Assembly: GCA_947089135.1 (NCBI GenBank)
Contig: CAMUJF010000010.1
Span: 1-64,000 of the forward strand
Source of the DNA: an uncultured Clostridia bacterium
GTDB taxonomy: Bacteria > Bacillota > Clostridia > Oscillospirales > Ruminococcaceae
Direction: 5' to 3'
DNA length: 64,000 nucleotides
Part shown: piece after piece, positions 44,297 to 52,390 of the stretch
How the letters are laid out: the number at the start of each line of letters is the position of its first letter
How positions within the stretch are numbered: position 1 is the stretch's first letter
Notes under the pieces: generated by a model
The model's input: the letters and a program-made list of their open reading frames with translations, nothing else
Database searches by the model: none
What the model was told of the DNA's origin: nothing
Program-made: the position numbers and the translations under genes

Positions 44297-45718
44297 ATGA
44301 GGAAAACCAAAATTGTGTGTACAATAGGACCAGCGACCGATGATGATAAAATACTTCGTGAGATGATGCTTGCGGGCATGAACGTTGCCAGATTTAATTT
44401 CTCCCATGGGGACTATGATATCCATAAAAAACGTTTTGAACAGGTCACACGTCTGCGTAAGGAATTGGGTATACCTGTCGCAACGATGTTGGACACGAAA
44501 GGTCCTGAGATACGTCTCGGAAAATTTGTTGACAATAAGCCTGTCGAGATATACGACGGAGATTCCTTTATCCTTACGACGGAGGACGTTCCATGTACAG
44601 CGGAGAGAGCTTCGATAACGTTTAAAGGACTTCCAGCAGACGTTTCTGTCGGCACAAGAATACTCATAAACGACGGTGTTATTGAGCTTAAAGCTGAGAA
44701 GATAACTGCCACAGATATTGTCTGCAAAGTAATTTCCGGAGGAACGCTTTCCAACAACAAGGGGGTCAACGTTCCAGGTGTGGAGCTTTCGATGCCGTAT
44801 CTTTCGGAAAGAGATATGAGCGACCTTGAATTTGGCTCGAAGCTTGGTTTTGATTTTATTGCCGCTTCTTTTGTGCGCTCTTCGGCTGATATTAATTACC
44901 TGAAAAAATTTACCAAAAGTCTTGGCTGGAGTACTCCGCGTATCATTGCCAAAATCGAAAATATGGACGGCGTAAACAATATTGACGAAATAATTGACGC
45001 TTCAGACGGAATAATGGTCGCACGCGGAGATATGGGAGTCGAGATACCCTTTGAGCAAATACCCGCTATTCAAAAAGCGATTATCGAAAAAGGTTATCTT
45101 GCCGGAAAGCAGGTCATCACAGCTACCCAGATGCTAGAATCTATGATAACCAATCCGCGTCCGACACGTGCGGAGATAACCGACGTGGCAAACGCTATCT
45201 ACGACGGAACGTCGGCAATAATGCTTTCCGGAGAAACTGCCGCGGGTAAGCACCCCGTAGAAGCGGTCAGTACAATGGCTCTTATTGCTGAAACAACGGA
45301 AAAAGATATAAATTACATCAGCAGACTTTCAAAACGTCCGATATCAATGGTTAAAAACCGAACTAACGCTATCTCTCACGCCGCAGTAACTACTGCTCAC
45401 GATATCGGAGCAAAGGCTGTAATAACCGTTACAAAGTCAGGCTCCACAGCGAGAAATCTTTCCAAGTTCCGTCCGTCCTGCATGATAATCGGCTGCACTC
45501 CAAGCGAGACCGTTCTAAGACAAATGAGTATGAGCTGGGGAGTATATCCTGTTCTTATGGATGAAAAAGAAAGTACCGACGAACTGTTTGACTGCGCCGT
45601 AAAGGCTGCGGAGGCGGCAGGTTACATCTCAAAAGGTGACGTGGTCGTACTGACTGCGGGAATACCGCTGGGTGTGGCAGGTACCACGAATATGCTCAAG
45701 GTTGACGAAGTTGAATAA
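44297..45718 (+). CDS. pyk: Pyruvate kinase
   Basis: Converts phosphoenolpyruvate and ADP to pyruvate and ATP. The 473 residues start MRKTKIVCTIGPA, with LDTKGPEIR, the catalytic IAKIEN and the DGIMVARGDMGVEIP and TATQMLESM motifs. It lacks the extra C-terminal PEP-utiliser domain found in Bacillus enzymes. ATG 44297 is preferred over GTG 44288, which would break the family N-terminus. Single-gene transcript: own promoter and a terminator directly after. Confidence 0.96.
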   Translation: MRKTKIVCTIGPATDDDKILREMMLAGMNVARFNFSHGDYDIHKKRFEQVTRLRKELGIPVATMLDTKGPEIRLGKFVDNKPVEIYDGDSFILTTEDVPCTAERASITFKGLPADVSVGTRILINDGVIELKAEKITATDIVCKVISGGTLSNNKGVNVPGVELSMPYLSERDMSDLEFGSKLGFDFIAASFVRSSADINYLKKFTKSLGWSTPRIIAKIENMDGVNNIDEIIDASDGIMVARGDMGVEIPFEQIPAIQKAIIEKGYLAGKQVITATQMLESMITNPRPTRAEITDVANAIYDGTSAIMLSGETAAGKHPVEAVSTMALIAETTEKDINYISRLSKRPISMVKNRTNAISHAAVTTAHDIGAKAVITVTKSGSTARNLSKFRPSCMIIGCTPSETVLRQMSMSWGVYPVLMDEKESTDELFDCAVKAAEAAGYISKGDVVVLTAGIPLGVAGTTNMLKVDEVE

Positions 45719-45748
45719 AAATTGTCAATAGGCGATATTGAAGACATT

Positions 45749-45787
45749 GAGAGCCTGCTGCAAAAAATGCGGCAGACTCTCCTTTTT
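45749..45787. terminator. Terminator after pyk
   Basis: GAGAG(C)CTGC(T)GCA pairs with TGC(G)GCAG(A)CTCTC around a loop of five A, with CTTTTTAT following. It is also at the end of the convergent sirtuin gene and may serve both. Confidence 0.75.
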
Positions 45788-46625
45788 ATGATATGTTTTT
45801 CAAAAAATCGTTAATGTCTGAATTAACGCAGACCGCACGTTTTTTAATTTCGTTTGGGACATATGCCTCCTCGAAATTAACGCAGATGTAAAATGCTCCG
45901 GGAATTTCGGCAGTTATTTTCCAAAATGGAAATTTTATTATCCCCGGCGTGTTGTATCCAACGCCCAGTTCAAGGAACAAAATATTGTCACTTTCATGTC
46001 GTTTGATAAAATTACCGTATCGCTCGTTTGCCCTATGCCAACCTTCGTCCTGTACAAATCTGTCGTCCGTTCGCAGGTTCATAGTCATTGGCTTGCCGCA
46101 TTTTTGACAAAATGGAATCAGTTCTGACGGAATATGCATATTTTTTTGCTCGGCAACCATTCTGCGTATAATTTTTTCATTGTCATATGTCTTGGAATGG
46201 CACGGTTCGGTGCATTGAAACAGCCCGTAATCTCCCTGAGTGTAAAAAAGTAGTTTTTTGTCAAAACCTGCCTTTTGAAACAGGTGGTCGACATTGGTTG
46301 TCAGCACAAAATATTCCTTGTCTTCAACAAACTTCAAAAGACGTTTATAGACACCGTTTTCCGTACATTCAAATCGGTTCACAAAAATGTATCTTGACCA
46401 GTACGCCCAGTATTCCTCAGGTGTTTCAAACGGATAAAATCCTCCGGAATACATATCGGTAAAACCGTATTTTTCTATAAAATCGGAAAAATATTTTTTA
46501 AAACGTTCTCCTGAATATTCAAACCCGGCAGCGGCGGAAAGTCCCGCTCCCGCACCGATCACAACAGCATCGGCGGATTCAAGCCTGCGTTTGATCTCTG
46601 CAATGCTATCGGAGCAGCTTGTCAT
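45786..46625 (-). CDS. Class M sirtuin (SirTM), protein ADP-ribosyltransferase
   Basis: Sir2 Rossmann fold with GAGAGLSAAAG, TTNVDHLF and two zinc Cys pairs (CTEPC and CQKC). The usual catalytic His is replaced by Gln in FYTQGDYG, a mark of class M sirtuins, which ADP-ribosylate proteins rather than deacetylate. Family knowledge: SirTM is coded with a macrodomain and modifies lipoylated GcvH-like carriers. The start is likely ATG 46625 (279 residues); the frame continues to 46655 inside the macrodomain gene. It overlaps that gene by about 20 bases, so the two are translated together. Confidence 0.82.
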   Translation of the reverse strand: MTSCSDSIAEIKRRLESADAVVIGAGAGLSAAAGFEYSGERFKKYFSDFIEKYGFTDMYSGGFYPFETPEEYWAYWSRYIFVNRFECTENGVYKRLLKFVEDKEYFVLTTNVDHLFQKAGFDKKLLFYTQGDYGLFQCTEPCHSKTYDNEKIIRRMVAEQKNMHIPSELIPFCQKCGKPMTMNLRTDDRFVQDEGWHRANERYGNFIKRHESDNILFLELGVGYNTPGIIKFPFWKITAEIPGAFYICVNFEEAYVPNEIKKRAVCVNSDINDFLKNIS

Positions 46626-47373
46626 ATATTTCAAAGTCGTCTTGCCTGAAAACATTAAATATCACCTCGGTATTGTTTTTCTGTAAAAATTCACGCACAG
46701 TTCTTACTGCAATTTTCGCGGCTAGCTCTTGCGGAAAACCGAATACTCCTGTTGAAATACAGCAAAGCGCAACGCTTTTTATATTATTTTTTGCTGCAAT
46801 CCCAAGGCAAGCTTTGTAACAATTTTCAAGCTGTATGCAATGTACCTCCGTAAGTTTGCCGCTTACTGTGGGTCCTACGGTGTGGATAATGCTGCCGCAG
46901 GGCAGGTTGTATGCAGGGGTAATTTTGGCGGTTCCCGTCGGTTCGTCATGTCCTTGCTCTCTCATGATTTCGGCACATTTCAACCGAAGCTGTACTCCCG
47001 AAAAGGTATGAATTGCATTGTCAATACAGCTGTGGCATGGTTGAAAGCAGCCCTGCATCTGCGAATTTGCCGCGTTGACGATAGCTCCGCATCTTAAGGT
47101 AGTTATATCACCTTTCCAAAGGTAAATTTTACCTGAAATTGGCTGCATATCTGCAATGTCGGAAATTCCTTTTTCGGCGATTTCTGATCGCAGAAAATCG
47201 TCTTGAACAGTTAAAAATTCCTCTGAAACAGGCTTTGGCAAACGGACATTCACCAGCGATCGGAACAATTTAAATTGTTCCTCTTTACTTTCCGGGACAA
47301 GTATATTTTTATACCTTTTATCCTCGGAAAGCAGATATTTTATCAGATACAATAATTTTTCTCTTTTATTCAT
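46606..47373 (-). CDS. Zinc-containing macrodomain protein-ADP-ribose hydrolase
   Basis: The 255 residues have an N-terminal helical part (LPKPVSEEFL) and a macrodomain: GDITTLRCGAIVNAANSQM, then FQPCHSCIDNAIH, the Cys/His zinc signature of the SirTM-linked macrodomains, and ISTGVFGFP. It removes ADP-ribose put on by the partner sirtuin. ATG 47373 has AAAGGATG upstream. In other Firmicutes the pair is joined by lplA and gcvH-L genes; neither is nearby here. Confidence 0.87.
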   Translation of the reverse strand: MNKREKLLYLIKYLLSEDKRYKNILVPESKEEQFKLFRSLVNVRLPKPVSEEFLTVQDDFLRSEIAEKGISDIADMQPISGKIYLWKGDITTLRCGAIVNAANSQMQGCFQPCHSCIDNAIHTFSGVQLRLKCAEIMREQGHDEPTGTAKITPAYNLPCGSIIHTVGPTVSGKLTEVHCIQLENCYKACLGIAAKNNIKSVALCCISTGVFGFPQELAAKIAVRTVREFLQKNNTEVIFNVFRQDDFEIYDKLLR

Positions 47374-47427
47374 ATTATCATCCTTTCGGGTGAATATTTG
47401 CTGCAAGCCCGATTATCAAGTACTTAT

Positions 47428-48222
47428 TTATTCAGTAAAGAAAAATCCTGCGGTCATATCGAGATAATTTTCTCCGCTGTAATTCGGGTAATTCTTTTTT
47501 ACCTCTGTTTTGAATTCATTTGCATTTTTGCACCTGTCGGCAATTGCTTTCAAATTTTCAAGATATGCTATTTTGACCTTCGCGTCTTTCAGATCCTCGG
47601 GAGTGTAGTGTGACGTAAGAATAAGTCCGAATCCATCCTCAATGTATGCTTTAAGCTGAGCAATAATCGCGTTCTCGTGATCTGCTCCCGCTACTATGGA
47701 GTGGCAGTCGTGTCCCATCATGTGTGTGTAAACAGCGTTTATTTCGGGAATTTCAATATCAAAGGCTTTCGCAGTTTGCTTTATAATAAAATCAATTCCC
47801 GCTACAGTGATTTTTCCCTCGCTGATGATGTTCGTAATCTTGTGTACTTCGCTATCGAATATGTTCCCAAAGGTTTTTGCAAAATTGTCAATGAGGGCTT
47901 TTCCGCCTCCGTTGTCGGAATATTCCTTTGCGTTTTCCGTTGAGTACTTTGGAACGTCAGGGAGAAAGCTTGCTCCTGCGCCGTGATAAGCGACAAATAT
48001 GCCTTCAACCTCAAATTTTTTCATGTATTCCGCAAGTTCTGTACAATTATCAAAGAAGCACGGCGGATCAATAATGACAGCTCTGCTGTCCTTTTCAAGT
48101 ACAAATACCTCGTCATCAATAAGGTCGTTAGTTTTGTAGGCGTGGAGCTTTATCGTTCCGAAATCGTAAATGCTCATTTTGCCCTTTGCAAGCTTTACCT
48201 GTGTGAATTCGTTCTTGTTCAT
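47428..48222 (-). CDS. Metallo-beta-lactamase-like protein, degenerate
   Basis: The 264 residues look like an MBL-fold hydrolase: VFVLEKDSRAVIIDPP near residue 40, a GIFVAYHGAGASFLPD turn where HxHxDH would be, HMMGHDCHSIVAG near 165 and LTSHYTPEDL near 205. Only some metal ligands can be recognised, so activity is doubtful. ATG 48222 follows CGGAGGA. It is divergent from the HxlR-type regulator and probably under its control. The function is unknown. Confidence 0.55.
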   Translation of the reverse strand: MNKNEFTQVKLAKGKMSIYDFGTIKLHAYKTNDLIDDEVFVLEKDSRAVIIDPPCFFDNCTELAEYMKKFEVEGIFVAYHGAGASFLPDVPKYSTENAKEYSDNGGGKALIDNFAKTFGNIFDSEVHKITNIISEGKITVAGIDFIIKQTAKAFDIEIPEINAVYTHMMGHDCHSIVAGADHENAIIAQLKAYIEDGFGLILTSHYTPEDLKDAKVKIAYLENLKAIADRCKNANEFKTEVKKNYPNYSGENYLDMTAGFFFTE

Positions 48223-48258
48223 TATGGATTCCTCCGTAAATATTAATTTTCGGAAGAT

Positions 48259-48270
48259 TTAAGCGCTTAA
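48259..48270. promoter_or_regulatory. 12-bp palindrome in the leader of the MBL-like gene
   Basis: TTAAGCGCTTAA is perfectly self-complementary and lies between the minus-strand -10 and the ribosome site. Possible operator. Confidence 0.45.
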
Positions 48271-48287
48271 TCTCTTTCCTTGTCTAT

Positions 48288-48316
48288 ATAATATCATAGT
48301 GTTTCCACATTGTAAA
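48288..48316 (-). promoter_or_regulatory. Promoter of the MBL-like gene
   Basis: On the minus strand TTTACA (48311-48316), 17-base spacer, TATTAT (48288-48293). Confidence 0.7.
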
Positions 48317-48338
48317 GTACGCACTTTTTTGTGGCATA

Positions 48339-48354
48339 GTTACCAAAGGGTAAC
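48339..48354. promoter_or_regulatory. Candidate HxlR operator
   Basis: GTTACC-AAAG-GGTAAC is a 6-bp inverted repeat midway between the two divergent promoters. HxlR-type regulators often bind GTTAC/GTAAC-type repeats. Confidence 0.5.
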
Positions 48355-48394
48355 ATTTGCGCAGATGCGAAGAATTTTGTGAAAAAATTTTTTC

Positions 48395-48423
48395 TTGAAT
48401 TTTGCGTAACAATATGATATACT
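48395..48423 (+). promoter_or_regulatory. Promoter of the HxlR-type gene
   Basis: TTGAAT (48395-48400), 17-base spacer, TATACT (48418-48423); the start codon is 33 bases downstream. Confidence 0.75.
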
Positions 48424-48456
48424 GAAATTATAACAATACTGGAGGCTGATAAAACG

Positions 48457-48783
48457 GTGACTGACAAGAAAAATTTGCCTCTTTGTCCTGTTGAGACAAC
48501 TTTAACGCTTATAGGGGACAAGTGGAAGGTGCTGATAATCCGAGATCTCAGAGAGGGTACGAAGCGTTTTGGAGAATTGAAAAAATCACTGACCGGTATT
48601 TCTCAGAAGGTACTTACCTCTAATCTCCGCGATATGGAAGAAAACGGTTTGCTGGAAAGGGAAGTTTTTCCGGAAGTTCCCCCCAGAGTGGAATATACTC
48701 TGACAAAACTTGGCTGCTCAATGTTCCCGATTCTTGATGCTATGGCAAAATGGGGCACGGAATTCAAGAAAAACAATTTATAA
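48457..48783 (+). CDS. HxlR/DUF24 family winged-helix regulator
   Basis: A 108-residue DNA-binding protein with the HxlR pattern: CPVETTLTLIGDKWKVLIIRDL, GISQKVLTSNLRDMEENGL as the recognition helix and PPRVEYTLTKLG as the wing. The conserved Cys10 is the redox- or electrophile-sensing residue in related regulators. GTG 48457 follows GGAGG. It is divergent from the MBL-like gene with a GTTACC/GGTAAC repeat between them, so autoregulation and control of that gene are likely. Confidence 0.9.
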   Translation: MTDKKNLPLCPVETTLTLIGDKWKVLIIRDLREGTKRFGELKKSLTGISQKVLTSNLRDMEENGLLEREVFPEVPPRVEYTLTKLGCSMFPILDAMAKWGTEFKKNNL

Positions 48784-48854
48784 AAATTTTTTAATTGGAA
48801 TTTTTGAGCGTTACAAGACATAAACTATAAAAAAGTTTTAAATTGGTGATGTTT

Positions 48855-49766
48855 ATGTTTTTCTGTATAAGACTGAAAAAGTTTCTGGTTTGTCTTGCCG
48901 GGATACTGGTTCTAATTCTGGGAGGAACATTTCTAACAACAAAAGGTTTTGAGCAGGCTGCCGTTGCTGCCGACGCTTCTTCAGACGGTTCAGATATTGT
49001 GAAAGCTGCTGACAAAGAAATATTTGTACCTGCGGTTATGTATCACAGCCTGCTGAAAGATTCGGACAGGGCAGGGGATTACGTAGTCAGTCCCGCCGTG
49101 TTTGAGGAAGATATGCGTTATCTCTCCGAAAAAGGTTATACGACTGTTTTTGCAAGCGAACTTATTGATTTTGTTGAAAAAGGGATTCCGCTGCCTGAAA
49201 AGCCTGTGCTTGTTACTTTCGACGACGGCTATTTGAATGTTATGACATATGCGTATCCGTATATGAAAGAAAACGGTCTGAAAGGCGTAATGAACGTCGT
49301 CGGTACATACACCGATCTTTCTACTGATCAGGACGAGCATAATCCTGCGTATTCCAGTCTGACTTGGCAGGAAATAGCGGAACTTTCACAAAGCGGAGTT
49401 TTCGAGATTGGAAATCATACCTACGATATGCATTCTATGACGTCAAGAAAAGGCTGCAAAAGAATGTACGGTGAAAGCTATGAGGAATACCGTAAGTCAA
49501 TGTTCGACGATATAGCAATGCTTCAGGGACTTCTCAGCGATAAATCAGGCGTGACTCCTGTTACCTTTGCTTATCCCTTCGGTTTTATTTCAGAGGACAG
49601 TATTGGAATATTGCAGGATATGGGATTTAAGGCGCTGCTTACCTGTAATGAAAAACCCAATTATATTTCACGTGGAGACAATGAATGTCTGCTTAGCATT
49701 AATCGTTATAACCGGCCTGCGGGAGTTTCCACCGAAGAATTTATGGAAAAGCTTCTTAAACATTGA
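48855..49766 (+). CDS. Secreted polysaccharide deacetylase (NodB domain)
   Basis: About 303 residues: a signal anchor (residues about 8-30) and a NodB-fold deacetylase with VTFDDGY, the metal motif GNHTYDMHS and VTFAYPFG. The probable substrate is peptidoglycan or a surface glycan outside the cell. ATG 48855 has a GGTGA site; TTG 48843 and ATG 48849 are alternatives. A strong terminator follows the stop. Confidence 0.88.
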   Translation: MFFCIRLKKFLVCLAGILVLILGGTFLTTKGFEQAAVAADASSDGSDIVKAADKEIFVPAVMYHSLLKDSDRAGDYVVSPAVFEEDMRYLSEKGYTTVFASELIDFVEKGIPLPEKPVLVTFDDGYLNVMTYAYPYMKENGLKGVMNVVGTYTDLSTDQDEHNPAYSSLTWQEIAELSQSGVFEIGNHTYDMHSMTSRKGCKRMYGESYEEYRKSMFDDIAMLQGLLSDKSGVTPVTFAYPFGFISEDSIGILQDMGFKALLTCNEKPNYISRGDNECLLSINRYNRPAGVSTEEFMEKLLKH

Positions 49767-49767
49767 A

Positions 49768-49799
49768 AAACGGCACAGGAAAATTTCCTGTGCCGTTTT
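49768..49799. terminator. Bidirectional terminator
   Basis: A 32-bp perfect palindrome: 16-bp arms AAAACGGCACAGGAAA and its complement, ending in TTTT on both strands, between convergent genes. Confidence 0.85.
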
Positions 49800-49803
49800 G
49801 GGT

Positions 49804-50481
49804 TTATTCGTGGAGAACAAGATCGTCTCCGAAATCTTCGGGGATAAATTCCTGAATGCCGTCGTCCGCGGCAGTTTCCGCGTTCCCTGTTCCCTCTGCA
49901 GCAAGAACGGCAGCCTCCTCTTCGGAAAGCTCCTCCTCAGGCTCGGGTTCAGGTACGTAGTCAATGCTGTGTTCGTAGACTGAAGTATAAAACCTGTCGA
50001 TATGACCGAAAGTCGCTTCAGTATATTGGTCGCGAAATTCGATCATCTCATCAAGTATCGGACCAAACTGTTCAGGTGAACGCGGTACTCCGGCAGTAGG
50101 ATCATAATTGGCTTTTGTGTTTGCATTTTTCCAGGCGCGGTTTATCATTGCCAGAACATACTTATCTTTTTTGGATTCAAGGTTTTTCTTGAACTCAGTA
50201 GGAACCGGCTTTTTAAAAGAATAGTATTTTTCCAGAACAATTAATTCTTTCAGGGAGTCGTGAATAGAATCCAAGCAGCCGAAAAATGTTCTCGGACTTT
50301 TAGTTGTGGAAATGCTTGACATTGCATTGTTAATACTTTTCATTCTTTTGGAAATGTAGACCTTTGTCATCTCGTCGAGAAATTCATTTGAAACCATGAG
50401 TTTCTTTTCATTTGTGCCAAAAATAATGTTTTGCAGTTCGACCTGTTTTGATTTATTGGCGCCGCCTGAAAAAAGAGCCAT
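49804..50481 (-). CDS. Hypothetical helical protein with acidic tail
   Basis: I do not recognise this 225-residue protein. It has no signal or membrane segment. Residues about 1-165 are charged and mainly helical; the last 50 residues are rich in Glu, Ala and Pro (EPEPEEELSEEEAA) and end in DDLVLHE. ATG 50481 follows an AAAGGATATG site. It lies 16 bases after the folT-like gene on the same strand, so they are probably co-transcribed. A role in folate uptake is not implied by its sequence. Confidence 0.7.
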   Translation of the reverse strand: MALFSGGANKSKQVELQNIIFGTNEKKLMVSNEFLDEMTKVYISKRMKSINNAMSSISTTKSPRTFFGCLDSIHDSLKELIVLEKYYSFKKPVPTEFKKNLESKKDKYVLAMINRAWKNANTKANYDPTAGVPRSPEQFGPILDEMIEFRDQYTEATFGHIDRFYTSVYEHSIDYVPEPEPEEELSEEEAAVLAAEGTGNAETAADDGIQEFIPEDFGDDLVLHE

Positions 50482-50497
50482 TTAAACACATATCCTT

Positions 50498-51061
50498 TCA
50501 TATTGATTTATGATTAACGGTTCGTCCGTAAACAGCCTTTACAGCGGGCAGAACCGCTATTATCAGGGGAATAAAAAACACAAGTTCAGCGGCAGTCTTG
50601 CCGTACCGCGTATAAAGCTGCTGCGAAGTACTTGACATAAAGCCGTAGTACATAAGTATCGGGGTATTCAAAAGCAGCGAGATTATAAACGAATCTGCAA
50701 GCCGCGCAGCGATTGAAAGCACTACCAGTTTAAATCCGTCTTTTTTGTACAGCAGCGTACCATATATAAATCCTGTCAGCACCGACGTTATAGAAAGCAG
50801 CGGCAGGGGAGCCTGACCGCTGAGAATGCAGCCGATAAGGTCTCCCGCCAGCGCGGAAAGCATTGCAGGAACAGAACCGAACAGCATTCCAACCGCAGAA
50901 AGCGCAATAAACGAAAAATTGACTTTTATGAACTCAGTCGGTCTGAACGAGAACATATCAAGTACGATAAACGCCGCAGTGAGTATTCCCGCCACGGTAA
51001 GGCAGCGGATATTTTTAAGCTCAGCCGCAGAATTTTTGAAATCGGAAAAAAAACTTTTCAT
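50498..51061 (-). CDS. folT: ECF transporter S component, probably folate (FolT-like)
   Basis: A 187-residue membrane protein with five or six helices. It resembles FolT-type substrate-binding subunits: an N-terminal LTVAGILTAAFIVLD helix, FIKVNFSFIALSAVGMLFG and ALAGDLIGC, with ILMYYGF in the C-terminal part. Such proteins use a shared energising module (EcfAAT), which is not in this window. ATG 51061 has GGAGG upstream. A structured leader precedes it. The substrate assignment is from similarity only. Confidence 0.68.
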   Translation of the reverse strand: MKSFFSDFKNSAAELKNIRCLTVAGILTAAFIVLDMFSFRPTEFIKVNFSFIALSAVGMLFGSVPAMLSALAGDLIGCILSGQAPLPLLSITSVLTGFIYGTLLYKKDGFKLVVLSIAARLADSFIISLLLNTPILMYYGFMSSTSQQLYTRYGKTAAELVFFIPLIIAVLPAVKAVYGRTVNHKSI

Positions 51062-51065
51062 TATA

Positions 51066-51300
51066 GTAACCTCCTTAAAATTATGCTAACTGCATAATCG
51101 GGAGTAGCACGCCCTTTGCGGGAAACGGCAATGAAAAGCTCCTGTTATGCATTCAGCGGGATGCGGCAAACGCACCGCAAGTATCTTAAGATACTTTTCG
51201 TCAAGGCGGCAACTCCCCGTCCGCCAAGCACTGTACGCGCGTATGCCTACTCTGTATGCTTGCTTACTCAATAGTAAGCTTTAATACGCTGCTGTTTGCA
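51066..51300 (-). promoter_or_regulatory. Structured leader, possible riboswitch, upstream of the folT-like gene
   Basis: The 235 bases between pfkA and folT contain several stems on the minus strand: GCTTACT/AGTAAGC, GGCGG/CCGCC, AGTATCTTAAGATACT and GCGGTGCG...CCGCATCC. Near the ribosome site ATTATGC (51092-51098) pairs with GCATAAT (51080-51086). An upstream GCATAA (51145-51150) can compete for the same strand, a typical expression-platform layout. The GGTG...GCATCC core resembles the tetrahydrofolate riboswitch, but I could not fit the full consensus. Confidence 0.4.
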
Positions 51301-51321
51301 GACGTATATCTGCCGAACCGA

Positions 51322-52281
51322 TCAGAATGAAAGCTCGTCGGCAATTCTGTAAAGATTTTCGTCAAATGGCTTCTTCATTGCAAGAGCTTCCTTGATGTCG
51401 AAGTCCACGATCTTGCCGTTCTGCATAGCCACGACGCGGTTTCCGATGCCCTTGTCGAGAAGGTCTACCGCGTAATAGCCCATTTCACTTGCGGCTACTC
51501 TGTCGCGGAGCGTAGGACTTCCGCCTCTCTGAACATGACCGAGGATAGTGGTTCTTGAGTCAATACCTGTTTTATCGTGTATTTCCTTGGAAATTTCTTC
51601 AATATTTCCTACTCCTTCGGAAACAACTACGATAAAATGCTGTCTTTTATTTTCCTTGGACTTCTTTATCTTGTTGACAATGTCATCCATAGAAAATTTT
51701 ACTTCGGGGGTAATTATAGCCATAGCGCCTACGGCAGTACCCACGTTAAGCGCGATCCAGCCTGCGTTTCTGCCCATTACCTCAACAACGGAGCAGCGGT
51801 CGTGGGACATAGCTGTGTCGCGTATCTTATCTACCATTTCCATAGCGGTGTTCATAGCCGTGTCGTAACCGATAGTATACTCTGTGCATGAAATATCGTT
51901 GTCGATAGTTCCCGGAAGACCTATACAAGGAACACCCGCCTTTGAAAGATCAGCCGCGCCTCTGAACGAACCGTCTCCTCCGATAACAACTATACCGACA
52001 AGGTTGAGCTCGTCGCACTTCTGTTTTGCTTTAAGTACGTAATCCCACTCCTTGAATTCAAGACACCTTGCAGTATAAAGTATCGTACCGCCGCGCTGAA
52101 TAATGTTAGAAACGTCTCTTGCACCGAGCTCTACAGTTTCGCCGTGTAGCAGACCGTTGTAACCTCTTTGGATTCCTACTACCTCGTAGCCTTTACCTAA
52201 AGCCGCGCGTGTTACCGCTCTGACAGCCGCGTTCATACCGGGGGCGTCTCCGCCGCTTGTTAAAACGCCTATTCTCTTCAT
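51322..52281 (-). CDS. pfkA: ATP-dependent 6-phosphofructokinase
   Basis: The 319 residues start MKRIGVLTSGGDAPGMNAAVR and contain GGDGSFRGA, the catalytic GTIDNDI and MGRNAGWIA. It converts fructose 6-phosphate to the 1,6-bisphosphate. ATG 52281 has GGAGG upstream; the frame continues upstream to 52296. It has its own perfect promoter although it follows dnaE on the same strand. Confidence 0.96.
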   Translation of the reverse strand: MKRIGVLTSGGDAPGMNAAVRAVTRAALGKGYEVVGIQRGYNGLLHGETVELGARDVSNIIQRGGTILYTARCLEFKEWDYVLKAKQKCDELNLVGIVVIGGDGSFRGAADLSKAGVPCIGLPGTIDNDISCTEYTIGYDTAMNTAMEMVDKIRDTAMSHDRCSVVEVMGRNAGWIALNVGTAVGAMAIITPEVKFSMDDIVNKIKKSKENKRQHFIVVVSEGVGNIEEISKEIHDKTGIDSRTTILGHVQRGGSPTLRDRVAASEMGYYAVDLLDKGIGNRVVAMQNGKIVDFDIKEALAMKKPFDENLYRIADELSF

Positions 52282-52337
52282 ACCTTTTTCCTCCAAAATT
52301 TATTGCATAATAATATACAATTCTCCATACATTTCTA

Positions 52338-52366
52338 ATTATACTATTTGCTTAAAGTTTTGTCAA
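52338..52366 (-). promoter_or_regulatory. Perfect consensus promoter of pfkA
   Basis: On the minus strand TTGACA (52361-52366), 17-base spacer, TATAAT (52338-52343). Confidence 0.85.
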
Positions 52367-52390
52367 GTGTTGTTTCTAACAAATAATGTT

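Noticed and set aside
45786..46625. Classical protein deacetylase sirtuin
   Set aside because: The catalytic His position is Gln (TQGDYG) and a SirTM-type macrodomain gene overlaps it, so ADP-ribosylation is more likely.
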